Source: Actinomycetes bacterium
GTDB taxonomy: Bacteria > Actinomycetota > Acidimicrobiia > Acidimicrobiales > Palsa-688
Assembly: GCA_021808425.1 (NCBI GenBank)
Contig: JAKBBS010000080.1
Location: 1-14,269 of the forward strand
DNA: 14,269 bases
Direction: 5' to 3'
Below the pieces are notes generated by a model. It ran no database searches, had not been told where the DNA came from, and saw only the letters and a program-made list of their open reading frames with translations. The translations under genes were made by a program, and so were the position numbers. Positions 8,134 through 14,269 of this stretch are shown piece by piece. Position 1 is the first letter of the stretch. Each line of letters begins with the position of its first letter.

Positions 8134-9500
8134 GATCGCGACGTCCTCATCGTCACCGAAAGGGCGTGGGCGGCGAGACCTTCGGACAGTGCCAATGCCT
8201 CCACAGGGGCGGCCAAACGGTCGAGGCCTGCCTTTGAAACCTCTACAACGTGGATCAGCTTGCAGAAATCGTCGACTCGCAGCGCATTGGAGAACCTTGC
8301 GCTGCGGGCGGTCGGAAGCACGTGGTTCGGTCCCGCCGCGTAGTCGCCGACGCTCGCAGGAGCCCAAGGCCCGACGAACACGGCGCCCGCGCTCGTCACC
8401 TTGGCGACAAGCGCCGCTGCGTCGGCGCACATCAGCTCTAGGTGCTCGGCTGCTATGACGTTTGCTGCCTGCATCGCCTGGTCCGGCCCGTCCACCAGCA
8501 CGCAGAAACCCCCTCGAGCGAAGGTCGCCTCGATCGCCTGTCTTCTCGGGGACTGTGCGGTGATGCGGGCGACCTCGCCGGCGATGCGCTCGGCAGCATC
8601 TTCGGACCATGTGATCAGGTAGGAAAGTCCGTCCGGGCCGTGCTCCGCCTGCACCACCAGGTCGACTGCGGCAAACGACGCGTCCGTCGTGTCGTCGGCT
8701 ACAACAGCGACCTCCGAAGGGCCTGTGAAAGCAGACGGCACCCCGACCGCCCCTTGTCCTGCGACCATGCGCTCGGCGATCGCCACGTACCTGTTGCCTG
8801 GTCCTACAATCACGTCAACGGCCGGCACCGACTCCGTCCCATAGGCGAGGGCACCGATAGCCTGTGCGCCCCCGACGCGGTAGACTTCGTCGACGCCCGC
8901 GACGGCTGCGCTAGCAAGCACCGACGCCGCGATTTTGCCGTCCGGTCCCGGCGGGCTACACATGGCCAGCTCAGCGACACCCGCTGTGCGGGCTGGGATC
9001 GCTGTCATGAGGACCGTGGACGCCAGCGGTGCGAGGCCGCCGGGAACGTAGAGCCCCGCCCTGTCGACCGGCATCCGCAGCTCCGTCACCGTTACGCCGT
9101 CGCGCTCGTAGGCAACGTCGTCGTGGAGTTGCGACCGGTGATAGTGGCCGATGTTGTCGGCCGCAACTTCGAGGGCTTTGCGCAACGACGGGGATATCTC
9201 CCCGAGCGCCGCCTTTACCTCGGCAGGCTCGACTCGAAGCGAGTCAGGGCGGACCCGGTCGAAGCGTTCAGTTGCGTCAAGGACCGCCATATCACCTCGC
9301 GCCTTGACGTCCGCCAGAATTGTCCGGACGACTTGCGCAGCGTCCTCGTCGTCGATGACCTCGGGTGCAGGAAGGAGCTTTTTGAGCTCGCCGGTACGCC
9401 CGCGAAGATCGACGGTTCGAAGTACGCCGGAGAGCACGCCGCCGGCGAGGCCGCCGCCGGGTAGCGGCGCAGGTTCGTGAGGTGGGGCCATTTGGTCCAT
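8130..9500 (-). CDS. hisD: Histidinol dehydrogenase
   Basis: This 456-residue zinc enzyme oxidises L-histidinol to L-histidine with two NAD+. It shows YVPGGLAPLASTVLM (151-165), VGPGNRYVAIAE (232-243), GPSEVAVVAD (260-269), QAEHGPDG (284-291), AEHLELM (351-357), VGDYAAGPNHVLPT (384-397) and ARFSNALRVDDF (401-412). Expected zinc ligands are Gln284, His287, Asp386 and His445; catalytic Glu352 and His353 are present. The first gene of the operon. The start is uncertain: ATG at 9500, ATG at 9491 and GTG at 9437 are all possible because the first 25 residues are Gly/Pro/Ala-rich and not conserved. No ribosome binding site is obvious. The divergent ORF starts only 12 bp away. Confidence 0.95.
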   Translation of the reverse strand: MDQMAPPHEPAPLPGGGLAGGVLSGVLRTVDLRGRTGELKKLLPAPEVIDDEDAAQVVRTILADVKARGDMAVLDATERFDRVRPDSLRVEPAEVKAALGEISPSLRKALEVAADNIGHYHRSQLHDDVAYERDGVTVTELRMPVDRAGLYVPGGLAPLASTVLMTAIPARTAGVAELAMCSPPGPDGKIAASVLASAAVAGVDEVYRVGGAQAIGALAYGTESVPAVDVIVGPGNRYVAIAERMVAGQGAVGVPSAFTGPSEVAVVADDTTDASFAAVDLVVQAEHGPDGLSYLITWSEDAAERIAGEVARITAQSPRRQAIEATFARGGFCVLVDGPDQAMQAANVIAAEHLELMCADAAALVAKVTSAGAVFVGPWAPASVGDYAAGPNHVLPTARSARFSNALRVDDFCKLIHVVEVSKAGLDRLAAPVEALALSEGLAAHALSVTMRTSRS

Positions 9501-9501
9501 G

Positions 9502-9507
9502 ATGGTA
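9502..9507 (-). promoter_or_regulatory. Possible -10 element for the his-trp operon
   Basis: On the minus strand TACCAT fits TAnnnT. A TTCGGT hexamer stands 17 bp upstream as a weak -35. Transcription would begin close to the ATG at 9491, leaving almost no leader, which would favour that start over 9500. Single-site evidence only. Confidence 0.28.
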
Positions 9508-9512
9508 CCGCT

Positions 9513-9695
9513 ATGTCCACCGACACCGAACTCAGCTCAGCTTCCAGCCGCCTTCACGAGCTGATCGGCCGGATCACCGAGATCGCTGACGGGCTTGGTT
9601 CTCAGGATCACTACGGCCTCGAGTCGGAGCTTTTCGAGGTGGAACGGGCGCTTCGTGCGGCTCAGCGCCGCCTCGACCGCTTGATCGGGCGCTGA
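9513..9695 (+). CDS. Small predicted coiled-coil protein of unknown function
   Basis: The ORF encodes 60 residues from ATG at 9513. The product is mostly charged and helical, with a heptad-like ELFEVERALRAAQRRLDRL near the C-terminus (residues about 38-56). It has no signal peptide or membrane segment. Third codon positions are mainly G or C, as in neighbouring genes, which favours real coding. Its start faces hisD across 12 bp, and its last 122 bp are antisense to the predicted nth C-terminal tail. I do not recognise a family. It could be a genuine small helical protein or a chance ORF; codon use leans to the first. Confidence 0.55.
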   Translation: MSTDTELSSASSRLHELIGRITEIADGLGSQDHYGLESELFEVERALRAAQRRLDRLIGR

Positions 9696-10422
9696 ACTCC
9701 GCCGGCTCCTTGCGAGCCGACTCAGACTTGCCAGTCAGCGCAGTCTTGCGGGTCACGGCAGCCTTGTGGGTCGGCAACGACGCGGAAGGGCAGATGTCGG
9801 CCAGCGCACAGTCGGCGCAGCGGGGGCGCCTCGCGATGCAGACTCGCCTGCCGTGGAGTATCAAGGTGAGGCCGAACGACCCCCAGTCACGTGGAGGTAG
9901 CAGGGCACAGACATCAGATTCGATCCGAACGGGATCGGTGGACTGGGTCAGGCCGAGCAGCTTCGTGAGCCGCGCGACGTGGGTGTCCACCGCGAGGCCG
10001 GGGAGGTCGAATGCGACGCTCCGGATGACGTTGGCCGTCTTTCGGCCGACCCCTGGCAGGCTGACCAGGTCGCCCATGGCCGTCGGTACCGTGCCGTCGA
10101 ACCTCTCGTCCAGCTCCCGCCCGAGGCCGATGAGGCTTCGTGCCTTAGCCCGGAAGAACCCGGTCTGGTGGATGATCTCTTCGAGCTCGCCGGGTTCCGC
10201 GCAAGCAAGGTCAGCCGGGGTCGGATACCGGGCGAAGAGCGCAGGCGTGACCGAGTTGACGCGGATGTCCGTGGTCTGCGCTGACAGCACAGTAGCGGCC
10301 AGGAGCTGGAACGGGCTCTCGAAAGCGAGCTCGCACAGGTCTGCGACACTGCCCGGGTAGCAGACCGCCAGCCTACGGTGAGCCTCACGGGCACGGCCTG
10401 GCAGGGAGCGGGGTCGGACCAC
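9574..10422 (-). CDS. nth: Endonuclease III (DNA glycosylase/AP lyase)
   Basis: This base-excision repair enzyme removes oxidised pyrimidines and cleaves abasic sites. The helix-hairpin-helix LPGVGRKTAN is at 122-131 (catalytic Lys128) and AVDTHV holds Asp146. The [4Fe-4S] motif C-x6-C-x2-C-x5-C is complete (Cys195, 202, 205, 211). I chose GTG at 10422 (282 residues) because TATCTT stands exactly 6 nt before it, as in a leaderless start; a TTG at 10452 would add 10 unconserved residues. After the cluster the protein runs on for about 70 residues, rich in Lys, Arg, Ser and Pro, longer than usual. The last ~40 of these are antisense to the small ORF at 9513-9695. Confidence 0.93.
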   Translation of the reverse strand: MVRPRSLPGRAREAHRRLAVCYPGSVADLCELAFESPFQLLAATVLSAQTTDIRVNSVTPALFARYPTPADLACAEPGELEEIIHQTGFFRAKARSLIGLGRELDERFDGTVPTAMGDLVSLPGVGRKTANVIRSVAFDLPGLAVDTHVARLTKLLGLTQSTDPVRIESDVCALLPPRDWGSFGLTLILHGRRVCIARRPRCADCALADICPSASLPTHKAAVTRKTALTGKSESARKEPAEFSARSSGRGGAEPHEAPVPPRKAPTRGRSDPENQARQRSR

Positions 10423-10428
10423 CCTGCC

Positions 10429-10434
10429 AAGATA
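10429..10434 (-). promoter_or_regulatory. Leaderless-type -10 element of nth
   Basis: Minus strand TATCTT is followed by GGCAGG (6 nt) and the GTG at 10422. The TAnnnT-N6-start pattern matches that before mshD and the MaoC gene, so the mRNA probably begins at or next to the start codon. No clear -35 is seen. Confidence 0.45.
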
Positions 10435-10485
10435 GGGCGTCCAAACCGCCAAGACACGCGAGACGATCCCCCAAACCTTTGCCGG

Positions 10486-10491
10486 TAGCCT
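10486..10491 (+). promoter_or_regulatory. Leaderless-type -10 element of mshD
   Basis: TAGCCT is followed by GCAGGA and the GTG at 10498, a 6-nt gap. The same hexamer and gap occur before the MaoC gene at 13105. GCAGGA also resembles a ribosome binding site but is too close to the GTG to act as one. The -35 region is not recognisable. Confidence 0.45.
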
Positions 10492-10497
10492 GCAGGA

Positions 10498-11472
10498 GTG
10501 CAGCGCATCAAGGTCAAGTCGAGGTTGGACGACGGGGAGGTTGCAGCCGTATCAGCGCTCCTTGGCGCTGCAGAATCGGCCGACGGCCACGCACCGATCG
10601 ACGAGCACGCCTGGCTGGACCTGGTTCAGGGGGGACGGTCAGGGTTCGCGGCGCTCGTGGCCTGTGACGACGATCACGATCATCCGGTCGGTTACGCGCA
10701 GGTGAGCCGCGGGACGAACAGCTGGAGCGTGGAGTTCGTCGTCGATCCGCACCACCGGACACCCGGCAACACGATCGCTTCCGACCTCCTCGAACGGGCA
10801 GTCGATGTGGTAGCAAAATCCGGCGGTGGCCACCTACACATGTGGGTCAACCAGGCCCGTCCCGAACATGACCGTCTCGCCGCGTCGATCGGCTTGGCCA
10901 GGGGACGCACCCTCTACCAGATGCGCTGCCCGCTCCCCCTGGGCCCCCTGGAAGGGCCCGTGGACCCGCAGGTTGCGGTCGGGATTGCCACCAGGGGCTT
11001 TCGCGTCGGCGTCGACGAGAGCGGATGGCTGGCGGTCAACAACCGTGCTTTTCACTGGCATCCCGAACAAGGCGGGTGGGACCTCGACACGATCAAGCAG
11101 CGAGAGACGGAACCCTGGTTCGACCCTGACGGCTTTTTGCTGCACGAAGGCGCCGACGGGACCCTGGACGGGTTCTGCTGGACGAGGATCCACGCCGATC
11201 ACGACCCGCCGCTCGGCGAGATATACGTCATAGCGGTCGACCCCGACAGCGCGCGCCCGCCGGGACTCGGACGACACCTCGTGGATGCCGGCCTCGACTA
11301 CCTCTACCGGCGAGGCCTGCGGACGGGGATGCTTTACGTCGACGCCGGAAACGTCAGAGCGGTCAAGCTCTATGTGGACATGGGCTTCGTCGTCAACCAT
11401 GTCGACCAGGCGTACGTCGGCGACGTGGCCACATCGGGCGTTGTCGAACCTAGTGCCGAGGACCAGATATGA
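10498..11472 (+). CDS. mshD: Mycothiol synthase (acetyl-CoA:Cys-GlcN-Ins acetyltransferase)
   Basis: The 324-residue protein has two GNAT domains in tandem, the layout of MshD, which performs the last step of mycothiol synthesis. The C-terminal domain (about 163-308) has the family block VNNRAFHWHPEQGGWD (180-195), PWFDPDGFLL (206-215), GFCWTRIHADH (225-235) and EIYVIAVDPD (241-250). The acetyl-CoA loop RPPGLGRHL (253-261) follows, then YVDAGNVRAVKLYVDMGF (280-297). The N-terminal domain is more divergent. Mycothiol is confined to actinobacteria, so this gene is the best taxonomic marker here. The stop overlaps the rlmN start as ATGA. It is divergent from nth. Confidence 0.93.
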   Translation: MQRIKVKSRLDDGEVAAVSALLGAAESADGHAPIDEHAWLDLVQGGRSGFAALVACDDDHDHPVGYAQVSRGTNSWSVEFVVDPHHRTPGNTIASDLLERAVDVVAKSGGGHLHMWVNQARPEHDRLAASIGLARGRTLYQMRCPLPLGPLEGPVDPQVAVGIATRGFRVGVDESGWLAVNNRAFHWHPEQGGWDLDTIKQRETEPWFDPDGFLLHEGADGTLDGFCWTRIHADHDPPLGEIYVIAVDPDSARPPGLGRHLVDAGLDYLYRRGLRTGMLYVDAGNVRAVKLYVDMGFVVNHVDQAYVGDVATSGVVEPSAEDQI

Positions 11473-12683
11473 CCGGTTCCGCCACCCGCATGGCGGCTCT
11501 CGCAAGAGACCCCCTGAGCGCTTCCGCCGGGCGGGTCGACACGCGAACCGCCGACAAGCCGACGCGCTTGAGGCCGCCGGGCTCCGGGCGCGGCCTTTAC
11601 GACCTGAGCCTGGATGAGCTGTCCCACCTGCTCGCCGACCAGCCGCCTTACCGGCTCCGCCAGGTGTGGGAGTCGCTCTATCGCCAAGCCGCTTTGCCTG
11701 AGCAAATGACGGCGCTACCCAAGGATCTTCGCCAGCGCCTCTCCGAAACCGTCCCCGCAGCGCTCCGACTCGTATCGGAGTCCGTGTCTGGGGACGCCCA
11801 GACCGTCAAGTGGCTTTGGGCGGGAAACGACGGTGTCGGCGTCGAGACGGTCCTGATGCTCTACCGAGACCGTGCGACAGCTTGCGTTTCGAGCCAGGCC
11901 GGCTGCGCCATGGGATGCAAGTTCTGCGCCACCGGCCAGGCCGGACTCGCACGCCACCTTTCACCCGGCGAAATCCTCGAGCAGGTCGCCGAGGCCCGCC
12001 GACGGGCTATTCCGCGGCGGCTCACGAACATCGTCTTCATGGGAATGGGAGAGCCGCTGGCCAACTACGAGAGGCTGTGGGCGTCGATCGAGCGGATCCA
12101 CGCCGACATGGGCATCTCGGCCAGGCACATCACGGTGTCCACTGTCGGAATTGTTCCCGGCATCCGGCGCCTGTCTCACGAGGCGCTTCCCGTCAACCTC
12201 GCCGTCTCGCTGCACGCAGCAAACGACGCCCTCCGCGACCGTCTGGTACCTATCAACCGCCGCTACCCGCTTAGCGACCTGGTCGAGGCGTGCAGGCAGT
12301 ACCGGGCCGTCAAGAACCGCCGTCTCAGCTTCGAGTGGGCTCTGATCGACAGCGTCAACGACAGCCCGTCGGACGCCAGGGAGCTGGCCGAAATCGCATC
12401 CGGTCTCGGTGCGCACGTCAACGTGATCCCGCTCAACCCGACCGACGGCTTCGCGACGCGTGGCACCCCGCCCGCCGGGGTGAAACGCTTCCGCGACGAA
12501 CTCTTCGCCTTGGGCGTCAACGTGACTGTCCGCCGTAACCGTGGGACCGAGATCGACGCTGCGTGCGGACAGCTGACTTTGCGCAACACGAAGGCGGCGA
12601 CTCGATCGCAGATACCGGGCCAAGATCGTGTCGGCGGGACCGAGAGATCTTCGGAGTCTTCGCTCTCGGTAGCCGAAGCCTGA
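11469..12683 (+). CDS. rlmN: 23S rRNA (adenine-2503-C2)-methyltransferase, dual-specificity RlmN
   Basis: This radical-SAM enzyme methylates A2503 of 23S rRNA and, in E. coli, A37 of some tRNAs. The radical-SAM cluster motif is C-x3-C-x2-C (Cys146, 150, 153) in SSQAGCAMGCKFCATGQAG. MGMGEPLANY (191-200), HITVSTVGIVPG (220-231), NLAVSLHA (243-250) and PLNPTDG (321-327) follow. Cys366 in EIDAACGQL is the methyl-carrying cysteine, with Cys139 the likely partner. The N-terminal 40 residues and the last 35 are unconserved and probably flexible. ATG at 11469 overlaps mshD by 4 bp with GAGGA upstream; ATG at 11490 is an alternative. Confidence 0.95.
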   Translation: MTGSATRMAALARDPLSASAGRVDTRTADKPTRLRPPGSGRGLYDLSLDELSHLLADQPPYRLRQVWESLYRQAALPEQMTALPKDLRQRLSETVPAALRLVSESVSGDAQTVKWLWAGNDGVGVETVLMLYRDRATACVSSQAGCAMGCKFCATGQAGLARHLSPGEILEQVAEARRRAIPRRLTNIVFMGMGEPLANYERLWASIERIHADMGISARHITVSTVGIVPGIRRLSHEALPVNLAVSLHAANDALRDRLVPINRRYPLSDLVEACRQYRAVKNRRLSFEWALIDSVNDSPSDARELAEIASGLGAHVNVIPLNPTDGFATRGTPPAGVKRFRDELFALGVNVTVRRNRGTEIDAACGQLTLRNTKAATRSQIPGQDRVGGTERSSESSLSVAEA

Positions 12684-12724
12684 TAATCAGCGAAGCCGCA
12701 CACCGCTTTGCCCTGCGGCGGTGC

Positions 12725-12730
12725 AAAGAT
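12725..12730 (+). promoter_or_regulatory. Possible -10 element before the small membrane protein gene
   Basis: AAAGAT lies exactly 6 nt before the ATG at 12737. It departs from TAnnnT at the first base, so it is weaker than the others. The gap from the rlmN stop is 53 bp. Confidence 0.25.
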
Positions 12731-12736
12731 ACAACC

Positions 12737-13087
12737 ATGCCTTCCACCTCGATTCGCTGGCTGGACAAGACCCAGCCGCAGACACTGATGATGGCCACGG
12801 TCATCATGTACATCAACGCAGCTTTCGGTCTGCTCGACGGCGAGCTTTTCACCCTCGGAGGTATCGGCGCCTTGGTCGTGATCGGCCAGGCGGCAGCGGG
12901 TTTGGGGATAGCCAACGAGAAGAAGTGGGGCTACTGGCTCGGTGTCGGGGTCACTGTCTTATTCCTCGCGATCCTGATCCAGTACTTCTCCTTCGTGCAG
13001 CTGGTCAACCTCCTCTTCTACGGGGCTCTTCTGGCGCTGCTCCTGCATCCTCAGAGCCGTGCCTACCGCAAGACCTGGTTTCGTTGA
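12737..13087 (+). CDS. Small four-helix membrane protein of unknown function
   Basis: The 116-residue product has four predicted hydrophobic helices at about 16-33, 38-59, 64-82 and 86-104, and a basic C-terminal tail (HPQSRAYRKTWFR) that is probably cytoplasmic. There is no cleavable signal peptide. It resembles in general design the small actinobacterial integral membrane proteins of unknown role, and no catalytic motif is visible. I chose ATG at 12737 because the extended upstream frame lies largely inside rlmN and reads as unrelated sequence. Neighbours (rlmN before, MaoC hydratase after) do not suggest a function. It may be transcribed alone. Confidence 0.8.
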   Translation: MPSTSIRWLDKTQPQTLMMATVIMYINAAFGLLDGELFTLGGIGALVVIGQAAAGLGIANEKKWGYWLGVGVTVLFLAILIQYFSFVQLVNLLFYGALLALLLHPQSRAYRKTWFR

Positions 13088-13104
13088 GCACGTCGGACTT
13101 GGCG

Positions 13105-13110
13105 TAGCCT
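13105..13110 (+). promoter_or_regulatory. Leaderless-type -10 element of the MaoC gene
   Basis: TAGCCT is followed by GAGTCC and ATG at 13117. TTGAGC at 13084 could be a -35 but with only 15 bp spacing. The hexamer and the 6-nt gap are identical to those of mshD. Confidence 0.45.
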
Positions 13111-13116
13111 GAGTCC

Positions 13117-13572
13117 ATGACCACGACGATCGAAGGAATAGAGGGACTCAAAAGCCACGTTGGCCAGCACCTGGGACACAGCGACTGGAAGGTGGTCACC
13201 CAAGACCAGGTAAACCTCTTCGCTGATGCCACCGGCGACCACCAGTGGATCCACGTGGACTTGGAGCGCTCGAAGTCCGGTCCGTTCGGCGGCCCGATCG
13301 CCCACGGATACCTGACCTTGTCGTTGACCCCAGCGCTTCTCGCCGAGGTCATGGCCGTGTCGGGTATCTCGATGGGAATCAACTACGGCATCGACAAGCT
13401 GCGCTTCCCGTCGCCGGTTCCGGTGGGATCGAAGTTGCGAGCCGGCGTGGAGCTCGCGAGTGTCGACGACGTGTCCGGGGGCGTCCAGGTGAAGCTGATA
13501 GTCACCTACGAGGTGGAGGGCGCGACAAAGCCCGCCTGCGTCGCTGAGGTCCTCTTCAGGTACTACCCCTGA
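13117..13572 (+). CDS. MaoC-like hot-dog hydratase ((R)-specific enoyl-CoA hydratase type)
   Basis: The 151-residue single hot-dog domain carries the hydratase-2 motif: FADATGDHQWIHVD (35-48), with Asp41 and His46 as the catalytic pair, followed by GPFGGPIAHGYLTLSL. Members hydrate trans-2-enoyl-CoA to (R)-3-hydroxyacyl-CoA in fatty-acid or polyhydroxyalkanoate metabolism. The usual Asn-Pro after the Asp is replaced by His-Gln-Trp, as in the NodN/MaoC subgroup, so the exact substrate is uncertain. It starts at ATG 13117 behind a leaderless-type promoter. It is immediately followed by the menaquinone methyltransferase gene and probably co-transcribed with it, though the link is not an obvious pathway link. 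Confidence 0.9.
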   Translation: MTTTIEGIEGLKSHVGQHLGHSDWKVVTQDQVNLFADATGDHQWIHVDLERSKSGPFGGPIAHGYLTLSLTPALLAEVMAVSGISMGINYGIDKLRFPSPVPVGSKLRAGVELASVDDVSGGVQVKLIVTYEVEGATKPACVAEVLFRYYP

Positions 13573-13601
13573 TCCCTTCTCTACCTCAAGGCGACGAGAA
13601 G

Positions 13602-14267
13602 GTGCGCGCTGTGCGCACCATGTTCGACACCATCGCCCCACGCTACGACCTCGTGAACCGGGTGATGACGTTCGGGATAGACCGGCGGTGGCGGCGTATA
13701 GCTGTGAGGGCCTTGTCCGTGGCGCCCGGATCAGTCGTGATCGACTTGGCGTGCGGCACGGGCGACCTCTGTTGCGACCTGGAAGGGGCGGGTATGCAAG
13801 CCGTCGGTGTCGACTCCTCGCTTGGAATGCTCACCCACTTCCGGACGGGCTCGCCGCTGCTGCAATGCGACGGACTCGCACTTGCGCTAAGAGACAGCTC
13901 GGTCGACGGCGCCATCTCCGGGTTTGCGCTCAGGAACTTCGTGGCGCTCGAGCCGGTTTTCGAGGAGCTTTCGAGGGTGCTGCGGCCGGGTGGTCGTATA
14001 GCCCTGCTCGACGTGTCGGTTCCGAAGAACTTCGTGCTGCGCGAGACCCACGGTTTCTACTTCAACAAGGTCGTACCCCAACTCGGGGCGCTCCTGTCGG
14101 ACCGTGACGCCTACGGCTACTTACCGAAATCCGTTGCGTACCTGCCGCCGTCAGGGCGAATCCTCGACATGCTCGACGACGCCGGTTTCGGGTCCATCCG
14201 CCACCGGTCACTGTCCGGGGGTATCACGCAACTGATCACCGCCACCCGCCGGGTGATCCCACGATGA
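13602..14267 (+). CDS. menG: Demethylmenaquinone methyltransferase (UbiE/MenG family)
   Basis: This SAM-dependent enzyme methylates demethylmenaquinone in the last step of menaquinone synthesis at the membrane. From GTG 13602 the 221-residue product shows MFDTIAPRYDLVNRVMTFG (7-25), SAM motif I VIDLACGTGDL (46-56), GFALRNF (107-113), VLRPGGRIALLD (126-137) and YGYLPKSVAYLP (171-182). All fit UbiE/MenG. The start is doubtful: ten in-frame residues upstream (IPSLPQGDEK) look like the family N-terminus, but the only start-like codon there is CTG at 13569, overlapping the MaoC stop. Its stop overlaps an ATG at 14264. Menaquinone use fits an actinobacterium. Confidence 0.9.
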   Translation: MRAVRTMFDTIAPRYDLVNRVMTFGIDRRWRRIAVRALSVAPGSVVIDLACGTGDLCCDLEGAGMQAVGVDSSLGMLTHFRTGSPLLQCDGLALALRDSSVDGAISGFALRNFVALEPVFEELSRVLRPGGRIALLDVSVPKNFVLRETHGFYFNKVVPQLGALLSDRDAYGYLPKSVAYLPPSGRILDMLDDAGFGSIRHRSLSGGITQLITATRRVIPR

Positions 14268-14269
14268 GT
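14264..14269 (+). CDS. Start of a further gene, cut by window edge
   Basis: ATGAGT at 14264 overlaps the menG stop as ATGA, the same junction used between coupled genes elsewhere in the window. Only two codons are visible, so identity is unknown. Confidence 0.3.

Noticed and set aside
8442..9464. A 340-codon open frame on the plus strand opposite hisD
   Set aside because: It is antisense to well-supported hisD and its translation shows no family motif. Long open frames opposite G+C-rich genes are expected. The same holds for plus-strand frames at 1855-2541, 2566-3108 and 7345-8127.
9501..9512. Leader peptide or attenuator for the his-trp operon
   Set aside because: Only 12 bp separate hisD from the divergent ORF and no His- or Trp-rich leader or T-box is seen. 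The hisI/trpE junction is a 4-bp overlap with no room either.
10941..10959. Repeated GGGCCC pair in mshD as a regulatory or mobile repeat
   Set aside because: It encodes the Pro/Gly-rich linker between the two GNAT domains; short G+C palindromes of this size are common here.
12701..12723. Hairpin between rlmN and the membrane protein gene (caccgc / gcggtg) as a terminator
   Set aside because: The stem is 6 bp with an 11-nt loop and is not followed by a T run; in G+C-rich DNA this is weak evidence.

Overview
This window is a dense, G+C-rich stretch of bacterial chromosome. It carries a histidine/tryptophan biosynthesis supercluster on the minus strand (about 1-9500) and a set of housekeeping genes on the plus strand (about 9513-14269). 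The gene order hisD-hisC-hisB-hisH-hisA-hisF-...-hisI-trpE-...-trpC resembles the mycobacterial arrangement. A mycothiol synthase gene (mycothiol is an actinobacterial thiol) and leaderless-type promoters (TAnnnT, 6 nt, start codon) also point to Actinobacteria. A separate trpF next to trpC argues against the PriA-using actinomycetes and favours a deep-branching lineage such as Acidimicrobiia. That placement is inference.

Minus strand, in transcription order: hisD (9500), hisC, hisB, hisH, hisA, hisF, a GroES-like protein, hisI, trpE, a YgfZ-family protein, trpC, and trpF cut by the window edge. Most junctions are stop/start overlaps of the NTGA type (ATGA, GTGA, TTGA), so the run looks like one translationally coupled operon. 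The exceptions are 9 bp before the GroES-like gene, 53 bp before hisI and 22 bp before trpC. The his genes cover the steps from PRFAR formation and isomerisation through to histidinol oxidation (HisI, HisA, HisH/HisF, HisB, HisC, HisD). hisG, hisE and the histidinol-phosphate phosphatase are not here. TrpE, TrpC and TrpF supply chorismate-to-indole-glycerol-phosphate steps; trpG and trpD are absent.

Centre: hisD and a 60-codon plus-strand ORF diverge with only 12 bp between start codons. That ORF runs antisense into the basic C-terminal tail of nth (endonuclease III). nth and mshD diverge from a short region at 10423-10497 that holds two leaderless-type promoter elements.

Plus strand right half: mshD and rlmN overlap by ATGA. 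They are followed by a small four-helix membrane protein of unknown function, a MaoC-type hydratase, and a UbiE/MenG methyltransferase whose stop overlaps the start of a further gene at the window end.

No mobile element, CRISPR array, rRNA or tRNA was recognised, and no gap exceeds 300 bp. The window is essentially housekeeping and I did not find a clear new system. The oddities worth a look are a roughly 20-residue HisA insertion encoded by two adjacent DNA hairpins, a GroES paralogue and a YgfZ protein inside the amino-acid operon, a MenG N-terminus that seems to lack a canonical start, and the antisense overlap at nth.
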